The notes under the pieces: generated by a model
Databases searched by the model: none
Seen by the model: the letters and a program-made list of their open reading frames with translations, nothing else
What the model was told of the DNA's origin: nothing
NCBI RefSeq assembly: GCF_021228235.1
Contig: NZ_JAJQRG010000011.1
Span: 62,001-126,000 of the forward strand
Length of the DNA: 64,000 nucleotides
Source: Pseudophaeobacter flagellatus
GTDB lineage: Bacteria; Pseudomonadota; Alphaproteobacteria; Rhodobacterales; Rhodobacteraceae
Reading direction: 5' to 3'
Program-made: the position numbers and the translations under genes
In this document: positions 1 through 8,357 of the stretch, in pieces
Layout of the letters: every line of letters begins with the position of its first letter
Position numbering within the stretch: the stretch's first letter is position 1

Positions 1-860
1 TCAGTGGGCGAATTGATTGCACCAGGCACCGCACCACCGCGCCCCGGTGCAACAGCCGCCTCTGTGTCATCAGCCGCCTCATCGTTCGCCTCTGTCGCCG
101 GGACGTCCCTGAGGTCGCCATAGTCGCGCAGCCGTTTGCTGATCTGGCGCAGCAGTTTAATCAGCGGGTCCAATTCCGGGCCCTGCCCCGGCGTCTGCGC
201 GTCAAACACCGCCGAAATCGCCCGGACGTCTTGCTCGGCCTGTTCGACAGCAACAAGACGTTCTGCAATTGCAGCACTGTCGCTGTCCTGGAAGGCCGCC
301 CCGATGGTGGCACGATCCGGGACTGTATCCATGCTGTCGGGTGCAGCCAGCAGCCCTTCGGCAATTTCAATATCGCGCAGGCTAAAGCGACCAAAGCCGC
401 GACTGTCGCTTAACGCGCAGCGCCGCAAAGAGCGAAATACGGGCGACGGCCCCCCCATCCCATCGGGCTGCCCGCACAGATCCTGCACCGCATTGATTCG
501 CATGATCGGGTCGCCGTCGTCTTCGTCCAGCTCTGGGTGACAGCTCGGCCAGAACTGTTCCAAGCAGCCACGGATAAAACTGATGCCCTGGGCAAAGCCA
601 ACCAGCCCATCGCGTTGCAGCACCGCATCTGTCAAGAATACCGCGGCCCGCAGATCATGGCTGCGCGCCAGAACATCCAGCGCCTTTTCTTCTACGGTTG
701 GATAATCCGGGTCGGTTGCGTCAACGCGCTCATCACCGACAACAGTCTCTTCACCAGGCTGCGCGGCAAGCGCCATCTCTGTGAAGGCCGGGTCGTATTC
801 AAGATTATCCCCGCTGGGGGCGTCTTCCCCTTTGGACTGTAAGAAAACAGCCAGATCCAT
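1..860 (-). CDS. tssA: Type VI secretion protein TssA (ImpA N-terminal domain), partial
   Basis: This reading frame starts at ATG 860 and stays open for 286 codons to the left edge, so the C-terminus lies outside the window. The N-terminus (MDLAVFLQSKGEDAPSGDNL) and the central WPSCHPELDEDDGDP..RINA segment match the ImpA_N domain of TssA family proteins. TssA forms a ring or cap on the T6SS baseplate and organises assembly of the contractile sheath. The visible part holds the ImpA_N domain (about residues 10-135) and an acidic, Ala-rich linker. The C-terminal oligomerisation domain cannot be seen. It diverges from the gene at 1039. The rest of a T6SS cluster is expected to the left. Family assignment is good; which TssA subclass is unknown. 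Confidence 0.82.
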   Translation of the reverse strand, partial: MDLAVFLQSKGEDAPSGDNLEYDPAFTEMALAAQPGEETVVGDERVDATDPDYPTVEEKALDVLARSHDLRAAVFLTDAVLQRDGLVGFAQGISFIRGCLEQFWPSCHPELDEDDGDPIMRINAVQDLCGQPDGMGGPSPVFRSLRRCALSDSRGFGRFSLRDIEIAEGLLAAPDSMDTVPDRATIGAAFQDSDSAAIAERLVAVEQAEQDVRAISAVFDAQTPGQGPELDPLIKLLRQISKRLRDYGDLRDVPATEANDEAADDTEAAVAPGRGGAVPGAINSPT

Positions 861-1038
861 ACAGTTGACCCCCCAAAAACCAGGTCAAGCGCGATCGGAA
901 AAAACCACATACCATATGGATATACAGAGATGCGGCAGCCTCCAGGCACGCCACTTACAAAACAATAACTTGACGTCGAGTGAGCCTTATCGCCATCTTA
1001 AAGTCAATTGTTTTTGCACCTTTTTGTGAGTGGTGGTG

Positions 1039-1890
1039 ATGTGTGCTGACCGTGTTACCGGTGACGAAATAAGGGCGATGGTGCGCGAGGGCACCAAGCG
1101 ACGGACCAGTTTTGGCTTCTGTCTGGATGACACCAAAGATGCCCTTTTGATGATCCAACCCGGCAACAAACCCGAAGCCCTGCGCGCGCCCCTGAAGAAG
1201 GCCGGTGGCAAGCCTCCCATGCTTTGGGGGACCTATGTTGTACAGGGCGATCAGATGGAAATGACCTGCGAACAGACTTCGGCAAAGGTGCTGTTGCAGC
1301 TCAAACGGTTCCTAAAGAGCAACCGCCCCAAGGTGAACGTGCTGTTCTTTGACGATGGCGGCAATATTCTGGACAGCCTAAAGCCGGAATCGGCCAGCGG
1401 GGCCACCACGCCCAGCTCGGCCGATAGCAGCGATATTGACGCCCCCGAAATTGATCCAAAGGCGGTGTTGCCGCTGAAACAGAGGATGAAACGACTACAG
1501 CCACGAATCGCCCTGGCCCCCGGCCCCCTGGAACTGAAGCTCAACCGTGCACTGGCAAAATCGGTGACCCTGATCAATGCCGGGCGGCTGCAAGAGGCCG
1601 AGGTGCTGATTCTTGTCAGTGAACGCGCCATCGCCGCCCTTGGCAAAGACCGCGAGGACGAAGAAACCACTCTCAAACGCGGTCAACGCGCCACAGATAC
1701 GCGCTCACTCGGGGAACAGGTCAAACGTGCCCAGAGCCTGCAGGCGGATGTGGCACGCGCCCCTGGCCCCGCCCGCGACCGGCTGACCCGCGCCATCCAC
1801 AAAGCCGCCAAACTGTTGAAACAACGCGACCTGGACGGTGCCCGGGATGCCATGGACAAGATCGAAAAAGCCCTGACCTCGCTGGTATAA
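1039..1890 (+). CDS. Uncharacterised T6SS-linked protein with two helical repeats
   Basis: I do not recognise this 283-residue protein. The start was taken at ATG 1039; three in-frame GTG codons precede it at 1030, 1033 and 1036. Residues 1-110 form a mixed alpha/beta domain ending in a strand-like NVLFFDDGGNIL. After a Ser/Ala/Asp-rich linker come two repeats of about 55 residues (roughly 145-200 and 222-280), each with a basic helix, an APGP turn, an LxRA helix and a closing helix with I.KAL or I.AL. No signal peptide or membrane segment is visible, so it is probably cytosolic. It diverges from tssA and precedes the exb-type operon in the same direction, so a secretion-associated role is possible. 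No function is assigned. Confidence 0.6.
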   Translation: MCADRVTGDEIRAMVREGTKRRTSFGFCLDDTKDALLMIQPGNKPEALRAPLKKAGGKPPMLWGTYVVQGDQMEMTCEQTSAKVLLQLKRFLKSNRPKVNVLFFDDGGNILDSLKPESASGATTPSSADSSDIDAPEIDPKAVLPLKQRMKRLQPRIALAPGPLELKLNRALAKSVTLINAGRLQEAEVLILVSERAIAALGKDREDEETTLKRGQRATDTRSLGEQVKRAQSLQADVARAPGPARDRLTRAIHKAAKLLKQRDLDGARDAMDKIEKALTSLV

Positions 1891-1955
1891 TTCGGCGTCG
1901 CCGTCATATCCCACCGCCCCTTGCAAACCCTGTTTCAAACCCACTGGAGACTGCG

Positions 1956-2414
1956 ATGCCCCTACCCTGCCCCTCTTCCCCCCTGATTGCCCGCGGTGCT
2001 GCGCTGGTACTGCTGGCCCTGCTGCCGATGCAGGCGCTTAGTGAAACCGCCACCTCTGCCGACGGGTCGTTGCTGGTCGAGCTGAACAAAATGGAAGAGA
2101 TCGAGGGCGGCGGCTGCCGCGCCTTTTTTCTGTTTCGCAACCAGACCGGCAAGAGCTTTGCGGGCTTTGAAATGTCGCTGGCCATTCTAGATGGGGTCGG
2201 CATCATCGACCGGCTGCTCTCAGTAGATGCGGCCCCTCTGCCAGTGCAGCGCACCACGTTAAAACTCTTTGAAATTCCTGAAACCGCCTGCAGCAATATT
2301 TCCGAGTTTTTGCTGCATGACATCACCTCTTGCCAGCCGCAGAACGAGGCGGAAATGGATTGCTTTCCACTGCTGGATCTAGCCTCTCGCAGCTCCGCCA
2401 AACTGGTGAAATAG
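1956..2414 (+). CDS. Small secreted protein of unknown function
   Basis: This 152-residue protein has a Sec-type signal peptide: hydrophobic residues about 12-28 with a probable cleavage after QALS. The mature part is predicted periplasmic. It contains four cysteines (in GGCRAF, TACSNI, TSCQP and MDCFP), enough for two disulfide bonds, and reads as a small beta-rich domain. The stop is 2 bases from the ATG of the ExbB-like gene, so the two are almost certainly co-transcribed, and it may be a periplasmic partner of that motor. I do not recognise the family. Confidence 0.6.
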   Translation: MPLPCPSSPLIARGAALVLLALLPMQALSETATSADGSLLVELNKMEEIEGGGCRAFFLFRNQTGKSFAGFEMSLAILDGVGIIDRLLSVDAAPLPVQRTTLKLFEIPETACSNISEFLLHDITSCQPQNEAEMDCFPLLDLASRSSAKLVK

Positions 2415-2416
2415 CC

Positions 2417-3034
2417 ATGAGTTTTCTGCTACAGATCCTCACAAATGGTGGACCGGTGATTGCCCTGCTGGCCGCAATCTCTTTGCTCTCGTTGACCGTG
2501 ATCGCGGTGAAGCTGGCGCAGCTCTGGCCGGTGACCTCTGGAACGACACAACGCACCGCCGCCATCGCCCGCTGGCAAAGCGGCGATAGGCCGGGCGCGC
2601 AAAGCGATATCGTCGCAGACCGGGCGCCGGCAGACCGGGTGCTGCGCTATGCAATGGAGGCCCTGCAAAACGGTCTGAAGGGGCCCATCCTGATTGCAGA
2701 ACTGGAACGCCGCGGCAACGAAGAGGTCCAGCGGATGAATGGGCTCATCCGCTTGCTAGAGCTGATCGCCATGGTCGCCCCCCTGCTCGGGTTGTTGGGA
2801 ACAGTGCTGGGCATGATCCAATCGTTCCAAGAGCTGGAGCTGGCGCAGGGGGCTGCCGATGCCTCGGTTCTGGCCGGCGGTATCTGGCAGGCGCTGCTGA
2901 CCACGGCCGCCGGGCTGGTTGTGGCCATCCCAGCGGCAATTGCCGCCGGTCTTTTTGCCGCGCGTATCGACCGGGCAGCGCAAATGATCGAAAGCGCAGT
3001 TGGACAGCTAATGTTGGCAGATCATGGCCAGTAA
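2417..3034 (+). CDS. MotA/TolQ/ExbB-type proton channel subunit
   Basis: This 205-residue protein has an N-terminal membrane helix (about residues 11-31), a cytoplasmic region, and two closely spaced C-terminal helices in the typical ExbB arrangement. MVAPLLGLLGTVLGMIQSF (about 113-131) is the family signature for the helix that contacts ExbD, and ALLTTAAGLVVAIPAAIA is the last helix. ExbB/TolQ pentamers surround an ExbD dimer and use the proton gradient to drive a TonB/TolA-like protein. The start at ATG 2417 follows the previous stop directly. Two ExbD-like genes and a TonB-like gene follow in overlapping order, so this is a complete energising operon rather than a stray paralogue. Confidence 0.85.
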   Translation: MSFLLQILTNGGPVIALLAAISLLSLTVIAVKLAQLWPVTSGTTQRTAAIARWQSGDRPGAQSDIVADRAPADRVLRYAMEALQNGLKGPILIAELERRGNEEVQRMNGLIRLLELIAMVAPLLGLLGTVLGMIQSFQELELAQGAADASVLAGGIWQALLTTAAGLVVAIPAAIAAGLFAARIDRAAQMIESAVGQLMLADHGQ

Positions 3035-3064
3035 CGCGCATTGCCCCCCCTTTCAGAGGCCGCC

Positions 3065-3475
3065 ATGCAGCTAGCTAGACGCCCGCGCCCCCAGGCCCTG
3101 ATCTCTCTGGTGCCGATGATCGATGTAATGTTGATTCTATTGGTATTTTTCATGGTGACCTCTAGCTATCTCAACTTGGATATGATCCCGGCGCTGCGCC
3201 CGGTAGATGAAGCGGTCAGTTCGGACGGTTCGGCGCAACGACGGCTTATGATCCGGCTGGATGCCACTGGTACGCCGCACCTGCGCACCCAGGCGCTGTC
3301 CAGCGAAACCCTGGATCACCTTTTGCGCCACAGCCTTGCCCTCGACCCAAAGACCCAACTGATGATCCTTCCCTCCGGCGCGGCACCAACCCAGGCGCTG
3401 ATTTCTCTGATGGATCTGGCGGCCAGCACCGGGGTGAAAAACATGCGGGTTCTGCAATTGGAAGCCCGGCCGTGA
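3065..3475 (+). CDS. ExbD/TolR-type subunit, first copy
   Basis: This 136-residue protein has the ExbD/TolR layout: a short basic N-terminus, one membrane helix (ISLVPMIDVMLILLVFFMVT, about residues 17-36) and a periplasmic domain. The Asp in PMIDVML is the expected proton-carrying residue. ATG 3065 was chosen over an upstream in-frame TTG because an AGAGG ribosome site precedes it. The stop overlaps the GTG start of the second ExbD-like gene, so translation is coupled. Having two different ExbD genes suggests a heterodimeric rotor axle or a division of labour, which is an inference. Confidence 0.83.
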   Translation: MQLARRPRPQALISLVPMIDVMLILLVFFMVTSSYLNLDMIPALRPVDEAVSSDGSAQRRLMIRLDATGTPHLRTQALSSETLDHLLRHSLALDPKTQLMILPSGAAPTQALISLMDLAASTGVKNMRVLQLEARP

Positions 3476-3891
3476 AACTGAAACAGAACCGCCGAACCGT
3501 CCCCACTGAGACCATCATCGCCCTGATTGACGTGGTGTTTTTCCTGCTGGTCTTTTTCATGCTGATCGGGCGTATGGACGCAACCGCCCCCTTTGAGGTC
3601 ACGCCGCCACAGGCGCAAACCGGTCGGGATATGCCGACGGGCGGCATCACTCTGGCAATCTCGCAAAGCGGCAGGCTAGCGCTGGATGGCGATGCTTTGC
3701 CCAAATCAGAGATTTCGCCTGCGCTGGCCAAAGCGCTGGCCAAAGACCCTGCATTACGTCTGCGTATCAATGCCCACCGTTCCGCAGATCTGCGGCATGT
3801 TCTGCCGCATGTCTCCCTGGCCGAAGCTCTGGGCTTCCTCGATGTAGTGCTTGTGGTCACACCAGAGACCAGCGCAGGGGTGGGAAAATGA
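3472..3891 (+). CDS. ExbD/TolR-type subunit, second copy
   Basis: This is a 139-residue protein with one membrane helix (TIIALIDVVFFLLVFFMLIG, about residues 13-32). The conserved Asp is in ALIDVVF and a periplasmic ExbD domain follows. The GTG start at 3472 overlaps the stop of the first copy by 4 bases, and its own stop overlaps the next ATG, giving a tightly coupled operon. It differs clearly from the first copy, so this is an old paralogue pair rather than a recent tandem duplication. Confidence 0.83.
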   Translation: MKLKQNRRTVPTETIIALIDVVFFLLVFFMLIGRMDATAPFEVTPPQAQTGRDMPTGGITLAISQSGRLALDGDALPKSEISPALAKALAKDPALRLRINAHRSADLRHVLPHVSLAEALGFLDVVLVVTPETSAGVGK

Positions 3892-5378
3892 CATCAAGGA
3901 TTGGCATATGGACGCTGGCCTTCGGGACGTCAATTTTAGCTCACCTTGCTGTTATTACGGTTCTTTTACCGCTTCTCAATCCGATGCCTGTGCCGCAGCA
4001 ACCTACCCCCGAAAGCGCCCTCACGCTTGCCTCTCAACAGATCGCGCGAAGTCGGGCGCAACCACGCACCCCCACTGCAGACCCCGGCAAACAATTGGCA
4101 ACCACAGGCGATAACCTCAGCGCCGGGGCCTTGCCCCAGACAAGGGCTAGGCCGACCAAAACAGCGACCCACGCAGAACAACAGGCGCCCATTTCAGCCG
4201 CAACACAGGCGACGACACTGATCGCAGATCTGCCGCCAAGCCGCCCGAGCGCTGCCAAACCGCTGCCCGTACAACAGGCCAGCCCACAACCAGCGCAGGC
4301 CCAGCCAGCCGCCATCGCTCAGCTGCGCCCAAATACCCTGGCCGCGCAGTTCGCCAGCGCGGAACCTGCGCGCAAAACCAACCTTGCCAACTTCGCGCCT
4401 GCCCTTGCTGCGACACAGGCCAATAGCCCGCCTGCCCCGATCTCGGCGCCCTCCGCGTTGCCTGCGGCACAAACGCTGCCCAGCCAGGCGGCACAGTCCC
4501 TGCCCGAGGCCAGGCCAGCCGCGCTCATGCTCTCGCAAAGCCCGCCACAGGCCACGCCGGTCACCGCCGCCCTGGCCTTTCAGGGGCAGGATATGGGCGC
4601 TGTCGATCCTGTTTCCCTGGCCGCATTTCAAAGCTTCACCAGACCGGGGGATCTGGCGGCACGATCCGCCAATCTGCGCGATGGACTGGAGGCCCTGCTT
4701 AGCGCGGTGCCCTGCGCCCGTTTACAGGTTGCGTTCAACCCCGAAACCGCAACCCTGGAGCTGCGCGGCCACTTGCCCGAAGCCGCGCTGCGTGCACCGG
4801 TTCTTGCCGCGCTACAGGCGCAGATGGGGCGTGATATCGCGCTCAAGGACAGCATGCGGTTGCTGCCGCGCCCGCAATGTGGCGCGCTCAGCGGCATTTC
4901 AGCTGTTGGCCTGCCGCAAAGCACCGACCAGATTACCAATCCATTGTTGCTGGGGACAGATGCACAGGCGCGGGTGCTGGCCTATTCAGGCGGCGAACAG
5001 TTGTTCTTTGAGCTGACCGCACCAGACTACCCAGCCTATATCTACGTGGATTATTTTGATGCTGCGGGTGATGTAATCCACCTCAGCCCCAATGGCGCTG
5101 CCCCGCTGCGGCTTGCCCCGGCAAAAAGCGCCCAGCGGGTGGGGGCCAGAACGCCGGAAGAGCCGGGCCTGCAAATCACAATTGGCCCACCCTACGGGCA
5201 GGAAATCGCCGTCGCCTTTGCGGCCTCTGCACCGCTATACCAAGCCCCACGCCCGATAAACGAACCCGCCGCGGCCTATCTGGACTTCCTACGCGAAAGA
5301 ATTGCCCTGGCACGAAAGCAAGCCACTGATTTCAAAGGGGAATGGGTCTATTTCTTGATTGAAACCACCCCCCGCTAG
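3888..5378 (+). CDS. TonB/TolA-like anchored periplasmic protein with DUF4384-type domain
   Basis: This 496-residue protein has one N-terminal membrane helix (about residues 9-31). A long Ala/Pro/Gln-rich, low-complexity periplasmic stretch follows (about 35-230), as in TonB or TolA stalks. Residues about 245-340 form a small cysteine-containing domain. Residues about 355-450 (VLAYSGGEQLFFEL, YIYVDYFDAAGDVIHLSPN) resemble DUF4384 domains, which are often paired with caspase-fold or T6SS proteins. No canonical TonB C-terminal domain is visible. It ends the exbB-exbD-exbD operon by overlap and is convergent with the caspase-like gene. I infer that it carries motor force or anchors an envelope partner. 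The partner is unknown. Confidence 0.6.
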   Translation: MTSRIGIWTLAFGTSILAHLAVITVLLPLLNPMPVPQQPTPESALTLASQQIARSRAQPRTPTADPGKQLATTGDNLSAGALPQTRARPTKTATHAEQQAPISAATQATTLIADLPPSRPSAAKPLPVQQASPQPAQAQPAAIAQLRPNTLAAQFASAEPARKTNLANFAPALAATQANSPPAPISAPSALPAAQTLPSQAAQSLPEARPAALMLSQSPPQATPVTAALAFQGQDMGAVDPVSLAAFQSFTRPGDLAARSANLRDGLEALLSAVPCARLQVAFNPETATLELRGHLPEAALRAPVLAALQAQMGRDIALKDSMRLLPRPQCGALSGISAVGLPQSTDQITNPLLLGTDAQARVLAYSGGEQLFFELTAPDYPAYIYVDYFDAAGDVIHLSPNGAAPLRLAPAKSAQRVGARTPEEPGLQITIGPPYGQEIAVAFAASAPLYQAPRPINEPAAAYLDFLRERIALARKQATDFKGEWVYFLIETTPR

Positions 5379-5449
5379 AACGCCGCATCCAGGCCGCCAA
5401 CCGCCAGAGGCCGGGGGCCACTACACAGGGTTGCGCAGACCTGCGGCCC

Positions 5450-7009
5450 CTATTGGCAGCCCCCCGCTGCCCAGGACTTAAGGCTTCGCTTCATCACCCC
5501 GCCAAAGGGGTGCTGCTTGTTCAAGGACCGCTGCATATTGAGGCTCAGATAGGTATTTGCCTGGGTGCAAAGACGGTCGCGCGTCCATTGATGGCAAGAG
5601 CTGCAGGTCTCTGTCTTCCAGTAGCTTTCCGGCAGCCCCTCGATCGGAGGAAACATTGGCGATTGCTTAACGATCTCTGCCAGGCTGAGGCCACTGACCT
5701 GCGCCAGATCCGAAACCAGCGGGCTGGCGAATGTCACCGGGCCCGCGTCGGCTTGTTTCGGCACGCTCGCAGTTGTTTCAGCACCTGCAACTGTCGCCGC
5801 GTCGGTCGGCTCTGCGCCGACGGGGTCCTGCGCCTGCCCGGCCTTTAGAGCGGAGATTTCGGTGCGGGCAATTTCCGCATAGGTTCCCTCAGGATAGCTT
5901 TGCAAATAGGCCTCATACCCAGTGAGAGAACCATCCTGCTGTGCAGCGGTAAACAGCGCGGTTTCGCCGATGTCAGGTTCCGCAGATGGCGGCACCGGCG
6001 CGGGTGATCCGCCGCGCAGTTCTTCATCCATCACCGCGCTGAGCAGGGCGCGGGCCTCGCTGGTAAAGGCCCCCTCGGGGTAGCCCCGCAAAAACAGCAT
6101 CAACTGCACCGGATCCCGCGTCGCTCGCACCGACTGCCAGAGCTGCAATTCCTCTGTTTCAGCCGGGCTGAGCACTGGGGCGGACGGGGCATCGACAAAG
6201 ACAAAATCACTGACCAGCGAAGAGGTATCCCAAGGCGTTTGCTGGCCGCCGCTATATTCAAGCACGGTACGCCGCACCGCCTTGAAAGCCTGTTCAATCG
6301 GTTGGCCCGGCACGGAAATTTCATGTGCCAAGGCCTGGGTAAACGGGCTATTGCCACGCTGCCCGTCCAGCGCCACGCTGCCCGGCGCGGTGGCATAGGC
6401 CAGAAATGTCCCGGTTGGGGCCTTCATTTCCGCCAGCCCGCTTTCATCGAGATCGGCCACATTTTCAAAGGGGTTATTGCGGCAGGCATCCAGGATCACC
6501 AGATTGGTGCGATTGCGCGCAGAGGCCATCTGCCGCAGCACCGATTGGGCTTCGACCGCCATCAAATCCAGATCAGCGGCATCCGCCAGTGCCACATCCA
6601 CTGGCAATAGATAGTTGTTGCCAAAGCTCTGCACCCCGTGACCGGCATAGTAAAACAGCCCCGTTGCGTCGCTGCCGGCGGCGCGCAGATCACGGCCAAA
6701 CTGGGCAATGGCGCGCTTCATCTCTACTTGGCGCAGATCGGTTGCCAGCGTCACCGTAAAACCTATATCTTTCAATGTATTGGCAATCAGGTTGGCATCA
6801 TTCACCGGGTTGTCCAGCGGCGCAACCTGCCCATACAAGGCATTGCCAACCACCAGAGCCAGACGCGGTTCCCTGTCGCTCTCTTGCGCCCAGGTCACGC
6901 CAGCCGAAAAAGCGAAAACCGCAAAAAGGGGAAACAGGCGTTTAAACAGGCCCTGCGGCCACAAGAAATTCACTGCACCAATACTCCGAACCCGTCCCCG
7001 CGGGGACAT
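5450..7009 (-). CDS. Caspase-fold (peptidase C14) secreted protein with C-terminal CxxCH motif
   Basis: This protein of up to 519 residues has a signal peptide (LFAVFAFSAGVTWAQ). The caspase/metacaspase domain spans about residues 48-275 and has the catalytic dyad His in YYAGHGVQ and Cys in ILDACRNNPF. A Pro/Ala-rich region with short helical repeats follows (about 285-405). The C-terminal segment contains CSSCHQW (469-473), a CxxCH motif, and two further Cys. ATG 7009 lies inside a parS-like palindrome, so a GTG at 6973, directly before the signal peptide, is an alternative start. It is convergent with the DUF4384 gene. Bacterial caspase-like proteins cleave after Arg/Lys or act in envelope stress and defence. 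The substrate here is unknown. Confidence 0.78.
   Translation of the reverse strand: MSPRGRVRSIGAVNFLWPQGLFKRLFPLFAVFAFSAGVTWAQESDREPRLALVVGNALYGQVAPLDNPVNDANLIANTLKDIGFTVTLATDLRQVEMKRAIAQFGRDLRAAGSDATGLFYYAGHGVQSFGNNYLLPVDVALADAADLDLMAVEAQSVLRQMASARNRTNLVILDACRNNPFENVADLDESGLAEMKAPTGTFLAYATAPGSVALDGQRGNSPFTQALAHEISVPGQPIEQAFKAVRRTVLEYSGGQQTPWDTSSLVSDFVFVDAPSAPVLSPAETEELQLWQSVRATRDPVQLMLFLRGYPEGAFTSEARALLSAVMDEELRGGSPAPVPPSAEPDIGETALFTAAQQDGSLTGYEAYLQSYPEGTYAEIARTEISALKAGQAQDPVGAEPTDAATVAGAETTASVPKQADAGPVTFASPLVSDLAQVSGLSLAEIVKQSPMFPPIEGLPESYWKTETCSSCHQWTRDRLCTQANTYLSLNMQRSLNKQHPFGGVMKRSLKSWAAGGCQ
6994..7007. promoter_or_regulatory. parS-like palindrome 1
   Basis: Perfect 14-base palindrome GTCCCCGCGGGGAC, one of five related sites between 6994 and 10943 around parAB. 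It ends 2 bases before the end of the caspase-like gene's upstream start codon. The partition-site role is inferred from repetition, symmetry and position near ParB. Confidence 0.65.
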
Positions 7010-7167
7010 TACACATTGGCGAGGTTTTTCCTCGCCGAATTACCGCAATCCTTGCATTATGCGTCAGTATCGCAGTTAATCAAAGAGGTTGCGCGCTGTG
7101 GGACCGTAATTTGCGCCGCGCGCGCCTTTACCACCCCCAATCGTCGGCCCTGCCCCTTTAGTCTTGT

Positions 7168-8220
7168 ATGAGTTTTATCATGGTACGCTTAAATCTTCGC
7201 CCGCTTCTCGCCCTTTTGTTATTGGCCGCCCAGCCTGCGCTGGCCCTGGATCCCTTTGAACACGGCTGGCAACTTGACCCCGAGGCCTCTGCCATTACCT
7301 TTTTATCGGTGAAAAAAGACACAATTGCAGAGACAAGCCAATTTGCCACCATTAGCGGCCAGATCACCGAAGGCGGTATTGCACAGCTGGTTGTGGCGCT
7401 GGATTCAGTTGATACCAAGATTGATTTACGCAATGTGCGAATGCGGTTTTTGTTCTTTGAAACCTTCACTCACCCCGAGGCGCGAGTGACAGCGGTGTTG
7501 GATCCGACCCAGCTGTTGGACCTGCCCCAGCGACACCGCAAGGTGATCGAGGTGCCCGTGACCCTGTCCCTGCATGGGGTGGAGATGGATCTGGCGGCAA
7601 AAGTTGCCGTCACCCTGCTGGACAATGACCGGGTCAATATTTCCACCCTGAACCCCGTCATCCTGCAACTGGCGGATTTCAATCTGATGGAGGGGCGTGA
7701 AAAACTGCAAGAGGCCGCGAATGTGACCATTACGCCGCTGGGAATTGTCAATCTGAACCTTACTTTTGATCGCCGCGCCGCAGGCACCCCAGTGCTGCCA
7801 ACCGCCGCTGCCAGTGGTGCCACCGCTGCGCTGGAGGCAACCGGAGATTTCAGCCGCGCCGCCTGCATCGGGCGTTTTGACATCCTGTCACGCAGCCGAA
7901 GTGTGAACTTTGCCCCCGGCACCTCGCGGCTGGATCAGCGCTCGACGCAGTTTCTTGACAGCCTGTTTGATATCGTCAGCCGCTGCCCTAACATGGTAAT
8001 CGAGGTTGGTGGCCATACCGACGACAAGGGCAGCGAGGCCGCAAACACAAGGCTGAGCCAGCGGCGCGCCGCCTCGGTTGTTAGCTACTTGGCGACCAAG
8101 GGCATTGCAACCGAACGGCTGAAGCCCGTGGGCTATGGCGAAGCCAGCCCGCTGGTTGCCAACTCCAACGCGCAGAACCGGGCAAAAAATCGGCGCATCG
8201 CGTTCAAGGTTTTGAACTGA
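7168..8220 (+). CDS. YceI-like / OmpA C-terminal domain envelope protein
   Basis: This 350-residue exported protein has a signal peptide ending near PALALD (residues about 1-26). Residues 30-205 resemble the YceI lipocalin-like fold, with WQLDPEASAITFLSVKKD, TVTLSLHG-type strands and a late NLNLTFDRR. A short linker leads to an OmpA-like peptidoglycan-binding domain (about 240-350) with GHTDDKGSEAANTRLSQRRA and NRAKNRRI, the contacts for diaminopimelate. It probably sits in the periplasm or outer membrane, tied to the cell wall. ATG 7168 is used, but ATG 7180 is equally possible because no clear ribosome site is seen. It lies between the caspase-like gene and the replication module, so it may belong to the envelope/T6SS set. 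Confidence 0.8.
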   Translation: MSFIMVRLNLRPLLALLLLAAQPALALDPFEHGWQLDPEASAITFLSVKKDTIAETSQFATISGQITEGGIAQLVVALDSVDTKIDLRNVRMRFLFFETFTHPEARVTAVLDPTQLLDLPQRHRKVIEVPVTLSLHGVEMDLAAKVAVTLLDNDRVNISTLNPVILQLADFNLMEGREKLQEAANVTITPLGIVNLNLTFDRRAAGTPVLPTAAASGATAALEATGDFSRAACIGRFDILSRSRSVNFAPGTSRLDQRSTQFLDSLFDIVSRCPNMVIEVGGHTDDKGSEAANTRLSQRRAASVVSYLATKGIATERLKPVGYGEASPLVANSNAQNRAKNRRIAFKVLN

Positions 8221-8255
8221 TACCAGCGCGCCTAGCCCGGCATAAATGACAATGC

Positions 8256-8287
8256 AAATGGGCTGTCCCCGTGGGGACAGCCCATTT
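8256..8287. promoter_or_regulatory. Long palindrome: parS-like core inside a possible bidirectional terminator
   Basis: The 15-base arms AAATGGGCTGTCCCC and GGGGACAGCCCATTT match perfectly around a 2-base GT centre. The inner GTCCCC-GT-GGGGAC (8265-8278) matches the other parS-like sites. The element lies between two convergent genes and its right arm runs into TTTTTG, so it could also end transcription, although a 2-base loop is tight. Confidence 0.6.
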
Positions 8288-8357
8288 TTGTTATCTCAGT
8301 GCTGATCCCAGCATATGATGTGCCGCCGGTCTCCCGCATCAAGGAAGGCGCGCTGCG

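Noticed and set aside
2417-5378. Zorya-type anti-phage system (MotAB-like genes)
   Set aside because: The subunits are ExbB/ExbD-like with a TonB-like stalk; no ZorC, ZorD or ZorE-like protein is present.
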